Positions 19,181 to 30,170 of a stretch of 64,000 nt of DNA are shown here, piece by piece. The notes under the pieces are model-generated. The model did not search any database. It worked only from the letters and a program-made list of their open reading frames with translations, and was not told where the DNA came from. Each line of letters begins with the position of its first letter. The first letter of the stretch is position 1. This DNA is from Solenopsis invicta. Lineage: Eukaryota; Arthropoda; Insecta; Hymenoptera; Formicidae. Both the position numbers and the translations under genes were made by a program. The stretch covers positions 5,890,001-5,954,000 of the forward strand of contig NC_052665.1 in NCBI RefSeq assembly GCF_016802725.1, read 5' to 3'.

Positions 19181-22160
19181 CTAACTCTCTTTTGCGGTTC
19201 AAAGCGAAATCCCGGAAACAAACGAGATGAGTTTTTCACACGGCATCGCGGAGAGATGAACACGCCGGTTACATTTTATATCAATAACACTTCCTCGATT
19301 TTATCGATATCATTTCGCTTCGGTTCGCTTTACTTCTTTACGCTGTACTTCGTTTTGCATTAATAGATCTTGTTGATCCAATATATCGAGTTTGAACACA
19401 GATCTAGATAAGTGTAATGAAAGATTCCATCGTGCAAGCATTAATCAACGAGTGATACGTGTCTGTTAGTCGCTACACGAAGGAAAAAAAACGTTGCAAC
19501 GAGCATTTTCAAGCTTGACGAATGAAAGGAAATGTTGTACAAACATGTCGCTCGAGATAATGCAGAAACTTCACCATATTTCGCACGAGAAATCTAGCTA
19601 AGCAAAAATAATCTACAAAAGAAAGTAATTATGCGAAACTTTCTCGAGCGCGAAGGTCATTAACGAGTCGGATAATTGTGGGGGAGTAATTAACGCTGAG
19701 ATATTATCACGCCAAGGAAAACATCTATTCAGGCTTCATTCATATAAGATAAAAGAATGTCAAATAATGACGACAATAAAAATCGTACGATAATAACGTC
19801 TACTTTTTTGCTGCTCTATTCAACTGTATTTTGAATGCAGAAAAAAAGATATTCAAAAGGAGAGAGAGGAAAGCAAAAGGGAGGAGAAAGTTGAAAGGAA
19901 CAAAAGCGGAAAGTCGATTTCGTAACTCTCTTGTGAGTTAGAAAATATTAAACAACTTAATAAAAATGTATAAAATGTATGGAGAGAAAGAGAAGGAGAG
20001 GTGGTAATTGAGAAATTATAAATTGCTTATATTTTCCGCAACGCGTACTTCACGCTGAAATAAAACTGAGAACATTTTTTTTTCCATCCACACATATGAC
20101 TCATCGCCTTGAGGATCCATCTCGTATATCTCTAATCCGCTATGAACGGATTTATTTTTACGAAAGATTAGATTTCCGGATTAGTTTCGCGCGTACGTGC
20201 GAAAAAGTATCATTTATGCGTTCGCGGAAACGCGTAATCGGGGAAAGGAATAGATCATTCGCATTGTGTACGTAGCTCTGAATTTGCGGCGACCGGTTGC
20301 GACAATCCGGGTAAATGCGGACAGAGAAGCGCCTCGCGAATATATCGTGAAAAATGCCGTCACTTCTCGCGCGAGAGGTGTGTGTATTCGTGCCGGGTGG
20401 ACCCGCGCGATGAGAAATTCCATCTCAATCGTGGAAATTTTCCACCGTGGTCTCAATACATGGCACGTCCCCGAGGCACGGCCCGTACGCGTCGCGCTTG
20501 TGCACGCTCGTGTTGCTCGCTTTGACGGATTCTTGTATGCAATTACTCTGCCAGGCTCCCAAAGTGCTTCCTTAAGCGTGCGTTTCAAAATGGGGGGACG
20601 ACCCAGTACCCCGTGATGCGCCTGCCTGCCCGGCTGCTCGTTCGGGGAACTTTTATCGATGTAATATTCGCCGAATCTCATCACGGTAATAATGCGACAG
20701 TCAGAATGACGGGAGCAGTCGTAAAGCCGATATTCTTTATCGTAAAACGTCAATAAGAGCCATGTAAGTCGCGAGAGAAGACTCGATTTTTTTTTTGTTA
20801 ATTAAAAATCAACCAAAAAAAAGAGCACTCTCACCATCAAAGTTGAAAGAAGAAAGAAATAAGAGCGTGTTGATCTTGCGTGCAGCTGTAAGCTCTATTT
20901 TTCTTTGGTGAATAAAGCGGAAGAGGAGTGACCTATTTATAAGATATGGGGAAACCTCTCTCAATAAATATATTAAAAAATTCGAATAAACGGATCGCGC
21001 TCTTTAGCATAGTGAACGGATTCCACGGCTCAATTTCACGATCCTCGGTTCGGTGACTGATTTAACGTGCGGGGCACTGAGGTAACTGGTTTAATGTAAA
21101 CGGGCTCGCCAAAAGTGGCGTTGTGTCCCGAAGTGTATTTAACTGACCTCGACTGGTCTCGCACACATCTGCCTTTCTAACCGATCGGCTGGATATACGT
21201 GCAGCAGCCATACCTTGAAAGGGACGGGTGCGTATACGCGAATGTGAAGCCGTGTGCCCGTGGCGTAAACCTATCATTTGCCAGAAGAAAATCAGGGTCA
21301 ACCGGTGATCGTTAAGTGATTTTGCAAAAAGCGAACTGGATGTCGAAGATTCCCGGAGAAATATGCCGTTTATTTGGAAGGGACACTTACGCCCGTATCA
21401 CGCGGCCCATCGTTAAAATCTCTCCGTCCGCTTCGTATAAAAGTTAAGTAGTCACGCGAATGGTAGCCCGCGAAGAAAAAGATTGATTGTGTGTATGACA
21501 TTTTCTTTTCTCATGCCATTTTAATTAACTTTAATCTCCCTCACTCTCCGTAGCGCCGTGGCGCGTTACGTAGACGCGTAATTTCTAATTATGCCATATT
21601 AAAGATAAATTAAAGAAAGCCATAAGAATTATGTGTAACGTGTATTTTTCATGATAAAAAATGCTTTGTTATTGCTCAACCTTTTAGTTTCAATAATGAT
21701 TAAAATCCCAAATGCACCGTACGCACGCACGCACGATAAGTGTTTCTTTCGCGGAAAGGTATATCTATTAACGTTTTATTGTGTATTAATCAAGCAAAAA
21801 CTTAAGATCCGAGCGAATCAGGCAAGTATGCGACCAACGTCACCAAGTGCATCGAGACGATGCAGCCTCCGAGGCGACAGCTGACAGCTCGGATTCGTCT
21901 CGATCAAATGACGATGATTACAGGCCTCTAAGAGCCGGTTGCGTCAACGTCACGTGTGATGCATATTTAATAGATAATAAATAAGTTCCTTCGCTATTTA
22001 CGTATACAATTTCCGCTAATAAAACCAGAAAAAGAAACGGCAGAATTAAGTGCGTTTACACCATATTCTTGTTTCTACTTTTATCATTTCTGTTTGCCAG
22101 ATCTTTCCTCGTAATTATAGCATAACTATAAAATATGAATCGTCAAAGAAAGACCGCCCC
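19181..22160. other. Non-coding DNA
   Basis: No gene recognised. A 179-codon minus frame at 20,214-20,753 and a 116-codon plus frame overlap each other and look like GC-driven chance frames. Confidence 0.35.
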
Positions 22161-22169
22161 ACATAAACA

Positions 22170-22378
22170 AAAAGATATCTCTTTAGGTTTCTAAAAGATA
22201 TCTCGCCATGTCTTGAGATGTTTCGTACTTTCTTTTTTAAGATTTGAAAAGACAGCTTTAGCGATCTAAAAATATACAATATTTTGAGGTATCTTTTATA
22301 AATCTAAAAATATCTTACGTGACAAATATTTTAAAAATATATTTTAAGATATCGTTTAGATATCTTTTAGAAATGACC
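22170..22378. mobile_element. Palindromic AT-rich repeat with AGATATCTTTTAGAAA ends
   Basis: TTTCTAAAAGATATC near 22,189 and its reverse complement GATATCTTTTAGAAA near 22,360 flank about 170 bases of related AT-rich sequence with further GATATC words. Looks like an old hairpin-type MITE. Confidence 0.4.
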
Positions 22379-22706
22379 TTTAATAAGATACGAGTTTGTA
22401 AATAAAAAAATTATAGAAGATAATCTGTAAATGTTTTAAATAATAAAGTTAGGATTGAAAAGCTTTGGATCCGCAAAGAGTTTCCAGAAGAAAAGCATTA
22501 TACATCTGTATAATTATTTGTACGCATAAAAACGTGTTCGGAAATTGGAGTCACGTCTTCACAATTGTTAATTGGATGCAGCGTATTTTCCGGACATCCT
22601 ATAAAGACATTTTGGAGTCAATTGGGATCATGGAAATTGACCACCGTTTGTAATTAAACCATTTAAGCGTGTCTAACATATTCTCCTTTCTATTAGAGCG
22701 TAACTA

Positions 22707-22877
22707 TACAGAAAGAAAATTAGTATCAAATCAACAATTCATTGTTTCATTTATAAGCAAAAATATAAAATCTTCTTAAAAGCATAATCTTAGATATAAA
22801 TTTATAACATAAAGAAATTTTATTTCTGCATTTATAAATTTTATTTTTAATGATTTGATACTATTTTTTGGTGTGTA
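22707..22877. mobile_element. Short MITE with TA target duplication
   Basis: Ends CAGAAAGAAAATTAGTATCA and, from the other strand, CACACCAAAAAATAGTATCA, each continuing AATCA, are inverted repeats flanked by TA on both sides. Length about 170 bases and no coding capacity. Confidence 0.65.
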
Positions 22878-23204
22878 CAATCCTTCATGCATTTTTTTGC
22901 GTGCATATTCGAGAAAAAGTCTATTTAAGAAATTTTAAAAAATTTTATTTGTTTTCGTGAAACCTTCAGCAACAACCTTCGCGCGCGCGCGGGCGCATGA
23001 CGAACCCTTAGAGGGTGCAGAGAATCGGGCGGATGGAGCTCGGGGCACGATGCAATCTTGGCGCGGCGTTGGGCCCCGTAATACACGCGGCATTGAGAAT
23101 ACACGCATACACGGGACGTGGTGTAAGCGACGTGCACGCGGTCGTCCGCCCCGCGACCGCCGCATTCCAGGGGCTACCCAAACTGATGCCTATACCTTAT
23201 ACAC

Positions 23205-23410
23205 CGAGCTCTCTCTCCTCTCTCTCTCTCTTTCTCTCTCTCTCTTCTCTTTCACTTCTCTTCTTCTCCCCGCACACGCTTCACCACCGATATCTTCCCC
23301 CCCGCGCCTCGTGTATCCCTTTACCTCCCGTTAACTCTTTTTTTTTTCTCTCACTCCACTCTCGTTCTCTTCTCCTCTCCCTCTCCCTCTTTCTTCTGTC
23401 CTTCCTACCG
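23205..23410 (+). repeat. Pyrimidine-rich (CT)n low-complexity stretch
   Basis: Interrupted CT and TTCTC runs over about 200 bases; the plus frames read Ser/Leu repeats and the minus frames Arg/Glu repeats, so ORFs here are artefacts. Confidence 0.85.
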
Positions 23411-24040
23411 TCTGTCGCGAGAATCCGCGCGCAAATCTCGTCCCTCCACTCTGTACGAAATTTACATATTTTCTTCCTGTCTTTTATTTTCTCTCGATCG
23501 CGAATGTGACGCGACACCTGGCACGATAATCCCATCAGCATCGCCGAATTTTATTTGATCGCGAGACTTTTACGAGGCAACGCGCATTAATTTGCTCGCG
23601 GACCTTTCCTCCTTACTTTTCGACTTAGACCGAGGATCGGTTTAATTCCAACTGAGAGGCTCATTTGCCTCTCCAGCCTTTTTCGTATTACGCCCAGAAA
23701 GAGATAGGAATGAGAAGAATGGGAGATTGATAAGAAAATGAGAATTTTTAGCTTAATTTAAAATCTAATTAAAAATCTAAACTAGAATATTTATATAGAC
23801 AAATGCGATAGATGGTTAAAGTACGATCGAAGCCAACGCGATTAGAATAAATATTGAAGGGATCAATCCTAACGGGGACCCTAACAGTTCCTGTGTTTTA
23901 GGATCCACAAACGTTACTGAAAATTAAGCAAGATTTAAAGGACAAAAAAGATATATGTGTATGTGACAAATGATTTTTTGGGGACACCAAAATAAGCAAA
24001 AAGATCAGATACGATTGATCAACGTGACCCGAAATTCGTA

Positions 24041-24276
24041 CACTGAGAAAAAAGTTATTAACTTGATTAAATTTTCAATTCGATTAAATGTTTTCAGTTC
24101 AACCATTTATGTATTTGACTTAAATATATAAAATATTTCAACTTTAATTTAAATATTTATATATTTAGCCTAATTATATATGTATTTAATTTAAATATAA
24201 TTAAATTAAATGCTTAAGCTGAAGAAATTCAATCAAGTTGAAAAATTTAGTCAAGTTAACAACTTTTTTTCGTGTG
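24041..24276. mobile_element. MITE with CACTGAGAAAAAAGTT termini
   Basis: Left end CACTGAGAAAAAAGTTATTA (after TA) and, from the other strand, right end CACACGAAAAAAAGTTGTTA, both continuing ACTTGA-TAAATTTT, form an inverted repeat of about 35 bases. The 236-base interior is AT-rich with no coding capacity. Similar ends occur at 9,157 and 22,707. Confidence 0.75.
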
Positions 24277-24636
24277 CAAGACTTTTAAGAGACAAATTGA
24301 TCAATTCTACTTTTCATAAAATTTTTCTCAATACAACTTCATAATTTCATCGATTTTCGTTTTCTCTGTTTCATGAAATCGATTTGGCATAAAATCGATC
24401 GATTCGGCTTCTTAAAAAAAATTTAAATATGTAGCTGGTATAATTAATTCTTATTTAACATAAATGAGCTTTTTTACGCAAAAATAAATAGTTATTGAAT
24501 GAACCCAATACTTGGTTGATCAGATTAAATATTTTTGTTTTTCAGCAAATCTTTTTTCTCTCGGTGTAAAGAATGTACAGCTAAAGAAGAGAGGCCGACG
24601 TGCATCCGTGACGAGAGCAAGTCAAACGATACTCAC

Positions 24637-24860
24637 CCAGAGTTGTTCAACGCGTTGATAGAAAGGGGCACATGTACGTCCTCGCGCCGTGGGGCACATA
24701 TCTCGGAGGGTCGAGGGGATCAAGCGGCACTCTCGCGACCGAGGGTTCGAGTTCTCCAACGAGAATTTCTCTCTCGCTCGTTGCACCGTTTTGTCGCCGT
24801 TCAAGAGGTCCGTAGGTTTCGTCTTTTCAGGTCTTATAATGTTTTTCTCTTCGGACTGAC
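24637..24860 (-). other. Possible non-coding leader exon (minus strand)
   Basis: A strong donor CTGG|GTGAGTATC lies after 24637 on the minus strand, preceded by roughly 200 bases of GC-rich sequence without a good ATG-started frame. An acceptor-like TTTGGTCAG lies near 24860. It could be the leader spliced to 19070. The left edge of the exon (in transcript terms its 5' end) is a guess. Confidence 0.3.
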
Positions 24861-26702
24861 CAAAGGAACAGATCGAAGGGGACCCCGCAAAAAAAGACGC
24901 ATTAATCTTTCTCCAACACCCTTCGTCTCCGTAAATGACAAAATTCTTGGAAACTCTTGTTTATACGTCAAGAAAATGTAGAGCAAACGTTATTTCTAAT
25001 TTGAATTCGCTATTATTTTTATTCCAATTTTCCGACTCTTGAAAAATTCGATAGTCGAGAACTTACTGAGCCGTGAAGATTAAAACGAAGTATGCTACGA
25101 GTGGGACTGTGGATGTGATGTTCCGTTATTTGTTTCGGCTTCTGACGCGCTCACAAAAATCCCCTTAACATTCTCAACGCTTGGGAATCACCAGCAGCTC
25201 GATTCGTTTTCACGAACGTGTTCACTTCGAATCCATTCCAAATGTTATGCACTTCGAAGGGGCGTGAAAGGGTCGACAATATAAAAATCCCGATTTAAAC
25301 GAACACAAATCGAACTTGCAGATCGGCTGTTTCTCTGGAAACGAGCGAGACCGACGCCGCGAGACACGCTTTGTGGCAGCGCGCGTTTAAAGTACAGAAG
25401 GTGGACGAGAGCGGGCAGTCGAAAGGGACAAACCTCTCGATGCGCGCGAGCGTGGAGCCGTAAACACGTCCGGGCCTTTAAAAAAGTCTTTCTCTCTGTC
25501 CCTCTTTCTCCCGCGGACGGCACGAGTACGATCGCCGCGATCCGCCGATGCGATCCACCGATACGCTGGGCGCAGCCGCGGGAGATGTCCCAGCGACAGA
25601 GACGCACTGTTACGCACGACGGTCAATTCGAATTTTATTCGCACACCCTCACGCACCCGTATTGGCGCGCCGATTTTTCCGATTCGCGTTCGCGTGGAGT
25701 CGCGTGCGTGCGCGCCGCCGACGCCGCCGCTGTCGCCGTCGCAGTCGCTTTTCACCAGCTGTCAATTACCGCCAACACAGTTGCCGCGTCTGTGCAGCAT
25801 CCCGATCCGACCACTTTCGGTCCAGAGGCGCCGTCGAAGAAGAGGAACGAATAAAAAGAAAAAAAAAGCTCGCATGAGACTATTAATTGCACTGTCGCCA
25901 CCTGCCGGACGTTTGCGGAAACTCATAAGCGTTACACTTGTTCGTATGAACAGAGTATGCGATTTAACATATACGATAAATTTACATTTATCTTGTTGCA
26001 CTTAGACATCTAATAACGCCAAGTTTTTGTACTTAAAAAATTTCCAAATTTTTGCAATGGTCCTCGAATTATTGCAATACTCCTAGAATTAATGCAATGC
26101 TCTTAGAATTATTGCAATGCTCCGGCCAAGAGTTATTTCTAAGAGCAACATATTCCCTATATTGGAGCAAGTTCAAGATTTAAAACGGTTTTTTTTTAAA
26201 TACATATTATTTAGGTTGAATATAATTAGATTTCACAATATTCAAATATTATTTATTTTTAAATAAATACCACTTGTATTGGAATAAAATTTTTCAATAA
26301 AAATTACAAATAGTGCCACTATACGTTTCTTCCTGTCTGGTGCGAGTTATCAGTCGTGCACATGTGTTTATCAAAATACGATGAATAAAAAATTGTTATT
26401 GTTTTTCATTATAATTTGTACTGCAAATGAGACTCCGTTAAAGATCGCCAGTTATACGGGAATTTTCGTAATGCGAAAAATCAAATGCGAATAAAATAAT
26501 GGAGAAAGGAAATAAAATCACCGTATACTAACGCCCTCCAAATACTGCGGCCATAGAAAGAAACAACTGGCACTTGTTTATAACCTAGATACCTAGCCTA
26601 AGGATCGGCAAATTCTCCGACTATTAGTTATTCCGATATTTGGTCGCGATTTGTCGACGAACGAATTTCTCGAAATTTGGACGAGTGAATTATCATTCAA
26701 AC
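24861..26702. other. Non-coding DNA before mRpL44
   Basis: GC-rich between 25,240 and 25,870, with overlapping Arg/Ala/Ser-rich frames on both strands that look spurious, then AT-rich up to mRpL44. No exon is supported. Confidence 0.35.
26052..26123. repeat. 20-base tandem repeat
   Basis: About 3.5 copies of a unit close to TTGCAATGCTCCTAGAATTA, with a few substitutions per copy. Confidence 0.85.
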
Positions 26703-26772
26703 ATGAACGCTCTACGTTCGTGCGTTAAGATTGTCGTCCTAAGTAAAGGAGTGCGATCTGTTAATTATGAAG
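26703..26772 (+). CDS. mRpL44: mRpL44 exon 1: start and targeting peptide
   Basis: ATG at 26703 opens 23 codons, ending GVRSVNYE plus one base of a Gly codon. No acidic residue occurs before Glu23, while Arg and Lys recur, as expected for a mitochondrial presequence. The donor is G|GTTAGA, weak after GT, but phase 1 fits the TTTTTTAG acceptor at 27249 exactly. Confidence 0.85.
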
Positions 26773-28464
26773 GTTAGAACACACCTCTCGCGTAACGTGT
26801 TACGATTTTAAGTGCTGGTGAAAATTGTTCTCAAAACTTTTCAGAATTTTTGTATAATTCTGTATAATATCAAAACTTTCTCAGATTTTGTTATACAAAT
26901 TGAAACACTTCAGAAAGTCAACATTTGTTCTCAGAATTTTTCGTATATATTAATTTTGAAATATCCTAAGATTCAAAGATTTTTTGTTCTATAATTTCTA
27001 ATGAAATGTTTTGTTCTATAATTATGATGAAATTTAAAAAAAATTAAAAGTATTTTTTAGAAATTCTAAGATGAGAAGTCTCAGAATATTTTAGAATTCA
27101 CATGTATGAAAAGTTCTAAAAGATGTAAACTTCCTATTTCTGAAAAATGTTCTAATTTATATCAAAGTTGTGATTAAAAATTTTTACCAGAGAGGAACAA
27201 AGTTAATAACATTTTCCTACTATCATAATTACACGAACTTGTTTTTTAGGACAGAGATTCATTAAAAGATGGATAGCGCCGACGCAAAAAGAACTAAGCA
27301 GGCGCAAGAGGGAACTTGGTGAGCAACCAGAGCCAAAACGTAACACCTTCCTCGACTGGAATAGATCCGCGGAAATTTATGCCTTTAATAAACGACTATC
27401 TGAAAGTTTTGATATGGAAAAATTGGAGCAAGCTTTCACTCACAGGTCGTATATTATTCAAGAGGAGCAGAAGCAGAGAGAGATGGGGATAGAAGATCCC
27501 ACACTAGCTATACAAGATAACACTGAGTTTGTTAGAAAAGGCGACGAGCTTACGTCACAATTTGTGCAGAGTTGTTTATCCCAAATTTTACCAAATGCAT
27601 CTGAGGACGTCATAATGTATGTGCTGTAAAAAAAATCTATAAAGATAAATATTATATGCAGTGCTAGAGCAGTTAAAAATTAATCATGTATCTTCTTGTA
27701 GTTCATTACATGACTACCTTCTTTCTGAAGAAATCCTAGCTAAAGCAGCTTTTCATATTGGAACAAAAGATATTATCTTAACGGAGGCAAGTATAGAAAT
27801 ATTGTATCTAAAAATATATAATATATGCTATAATGTTTTAGTATATGCTGTATACGTCCATCAACAGATTTTATTTTTTAAGTTAGAAACAATGTTCAAG
27901 TTGAGTTTTTAATTTGCTATTTTTTAATTAATCTTTCAGGAACATCCAGTGACTCAGAAGACTTTAGCTGACACTTTCCTCGCACTTGTCGCAGCGCTCG
28001 CTGAAAGTGTAGATGTAAATCATGCAGCAAATTTTGTTAAAGATTTCCTAATTGTCATATTGGCTGAGAAGGATCTATTGGAAATATGGAAACCAACTCA
28101 ACCAGTCGAGCATTTAAATGATGTTTTACAGAAACAAAACAGATCACCTGTTGAACCCAGACTTATCGGACATACTGGTCAAAATACCCTCTTAGTAGTA
28201 TATCATGTAGCAATGTATTCGGATAAAGAATTTCTAGGATCAGGTAAATACAATTTACAAATATAATATAAAATTTTATTTAATTTAGTGTCTCATTTCA
28301 TCTAATTTTCTTTATTGTATGTATGTATATTTTTTTTAGGATTTGGCCAAACAATCCAGGAAGCCAAAAATGTGGCTGCCTTAAATATTTTAAGCCGAAT
28401 ATTTGGTCTATCTGAATCCAGTAAACCACTTCAGTTTAATAAAGCGATAAATTTATCTTTGTGA
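26703..28464 (+). CDS. mRpL44: Mitochondrial large ribosomal subunit protein mL44
   Basis: Exons 26703-26772, 27250-27616, 27702-27786, 27940-28243 and 28340-28464 join in phase to 951 nt, 316 residues (vertebrate MRPL44 about 332). Residues 1-24 (MNALRSCVKIVVLSKGVRSV) are basic and amphipathic, fitting a mitochondrial targeting peptide. Next come RFIKRWIAPTQKELSRRKRE, an RNase III-like domain (about 55-210, AFTHRSY and DNTEFVRKGDEL) and a double-stranded RNA-binding domain (about 233-303). The RNase III signature is degenerate, as in all mL44 proteins, which are structural rather than catalytic. The protein sits on the mitoribosome large subunit near the tunnel exit. Introns are 85-477 bases. 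The third intron starts with GC. The gene is on the opposite strand from its neighbours. Confidence 0.97.
27250..27616 (+). CDS. mRpL44: mRpL44 exon 2: RNase III-like domain
   Basis: Acceptor GTTTTTTAG, donor AT|GTATGT. Codes QRFIKRWIAPTQKELSRRKR, FLDWNRSAEIYAFNKRL, LEQAFTHRSYIIQEEQKQRE and ends LSQILPNASEDVI. Phase 2 at the end gives Ile with the first base of exon 3. Confidence 0.96.
27702..27786 (+). CDS. mRpL44: mRpL44 exon 3
   Basis: Acceptor TTCTTGTAG. Codes SLHDYLLSEEILAKAAFHIG and TKDIILTE, matching the helical end of the mL44 RNase III-like domain. The 3' splice partner is GAG|GCAAGT, a GC donor; reading on meets no usable GT donor in phase. Confidence 0.93.
27940..28243 (+). CDS. 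mRpL44: mRpL44 exon 4
   Basis: Acceptor ATCTTTCAG, donor CAG|GTAAAT. Codes EHPVTQKTLADTFLALVAAL, FVKDFLIVILAEKDLLEIWK and the start of the RNA-binding domain (SPVEPRLIGHTGQNTLLVVY). Confidence 0.97.
28340..28464 (+). CDS. mRpL44: mRpL44 exon 5 with stop codon
   Basis: Acceptor TTTTTTTAG. Completes the double-stranded RNA-binding domain with GFGQTIQEAKNVAALNILSR and ends QFNKAINLSL, then TGA. Confidence 0.96.
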
Positions 28465-28544
28465 ACAAGACGAATTTTATTTTTAAGGAAAAAAATTTAG
28501 TATAGTAATACTGAAATCATTTTTCTTGTACATATAAAGTATAA

Positions 28545-28550
28545 AATAAA
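28545..28550 (+). terminator. Polyadenylation signal AATAAA of mRpL44
   Basis: AATAAA about 80 bases after the mRpL44 stop; a second copy lies at 28564-28569. Either would give a short 3' UTR typical of insect mitoribosomal genes. Confidence 0.6.
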
Positions 28551-28890
28551 AAAATATACGTATAATAAATTTCTATTTGTAAAAAGAATGTAAAAATTAT
28601 ATCATGTGGAGAGCGTAACGATATGCAGAGAGAAGCCTAGGAATGGCTATGCCTATGATTTAGCTGATCCGATTTTTCGAGACATTTCTACACGTGAACA
28701 TACGCCAGGATGCCAATGTATGTACACTAGCAAAGAAAGCGTCAAGCGCGCGTACACGAAATCAACTTGAAATCGTTCCTAATCTATTGCGGGACTGATT
28801 GATTTTCGTCGCATTGCATCGACGATGATTTATGTGAACGCAATTGGAACGAGGCGCGAATACTGAATCTTGGAGGCAAATAAACAATAG

Positions 28891-29283
28891 AATCAGTGTA
28901 TTATATTCACTGAAAAACAGTGAATAACTTGATTTTAGTGGTGTACTTATAACTATATCAGTGATACATATACCTTTACTGCCTTTCAGTGATAATACAA
29001 CAGTGAATAATCACTGATTGATCACAGTTATAAGTATAGCACTGTAAATCAGTAAGATTTTACTGATTCAAATTTAGAGAATACTCTCTAAATCGGAATC
29101 AGTGTATAATTCACTGAAAGGCAGTGAACAGCCTGATTTCAGTGGTACATACACTTATAATTATCAATCAGTGATATATGCACTACCTTCAGTGATAATA
29201 CGAGAGTAAATAATCTGAATGATCACAATTATAAGCACTGTAAATCAGTAAGATTTCACTGATTCAAATTTAGAGAGTAATTC
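28891..29283. mobile_element. Two tandem copies of a 206-base hairpin repeat
   Basis: Copy 1 (28,891-29,096) and copy 2 (29,097-29,283) both run from AATCAGTGTAT to CTGATTCAAATTTAGAGA. Within each copy, CTGATTT-AGTG-TACTTATAA near the left is the inverse of TTATAAGTA-AGCACTGTAAAT near the right, so each copy can fold on itself. Looks like a tandemly duplicated MITE downstream of mRpL44. Confidence 0.75.
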
Positions 29284-29812
29284 TTTAAATATTTTAATTA
29301 AAGTTCTCAATTATTAAATTAATAATTACATTTACACAAATTATAACTTGCAGAAAATAAAACAAGAAAAGCAAAATAATACAATTAATTTTAAGTTTTG
29401 CAGTTGACTATTCTTAAATTTAATCAACAAGACAAGCTAATTAGAGATTATAAGATTCGCTCTATATTCACAAATCTTAACAGCACATGTTATCGTTCAA
29501 ATTTTCCAGAATATTCATGATATTGTGCGAATTATTCATGCATCTTGTACTATTAGGAAACCCATCCTTGACAAGAATAAAAATCAGAATATAAATTGAG
29601 AAAGAAAAAGAGAGTGAAGGAAAGAGTGATAGAAGCATAAAGAAACTTCTAGAAAGCAAAATTTCGGACAAGGAAATAAAAGAGGCATTAACACTATCCA
29701 TTGTGAGATTTGTAACACTATCCAAATTTTGATACTTGCATTCGACTTACGCTTCGATTTTCATTTTCGTCAGAGATTACTTCATCGTAAGTTAATAGAG
29801 AAAGCTACTCAC

Positions 29813-30170
29813 CGACACAATTGCCCAGCCAGTAAATCTAACGCCAGCGATGCCTTTCAAGTAGTCTCTTCTAGCTCGTCCTATGGAATGCCAAGGAAGT
29901 CTCTCGCTGCCGGCTGCGGCGGCTGCACACTCAGCGGAGATAAACACACTCGCGACACACTTGGAAACGTGACCGAGAGCGAATCAATTGTCACACGACA
30001 ACATCCGCGATACTTTGTTGAATGCTCCCGAGAGTAAACAATCGCCGTGTTGGTTGTTGTGCCCTTTCGTTCTCACTTGTTTCCGACAAACCGATGACGC
30101 GTCCGAGAGATACAAACATCGCCAACTTTATACCGATGCCGCGCGGATACGACGCGAGTCGAATCAGAAA
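29813..30170 (-). other. Possible first exon of a minus-strand transcript
   Basis: A strong donor GTCG|GTGAGTAG follows 29813 on the minus strand. Upstream sequence overlaps the left arm of the large palindrome and includes a TATAAA at 30132-30127. No convincing protein is encoded, so a 5' leader is likely. It may be the distal promoter of the ABTB2-like gene, whose transcript would then run antisense across mRpL44. The 5' edge given is only approximate. Confidence 0.3.

Noticed and set aside
20214..20753. 179-codon open frame on the minus strand
   Set aside because: It opens with TTG, overlaps a 116-codon frame on the other strand, is Arg/Thr/Ala-rich and has no domain or splice context.
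23015..23541. Leu/Ser-rich plus frame and Arg/Glu-rich minus frame
   Set aside because: Both are translations of a pyrimidine-rich low-complexity stretch.
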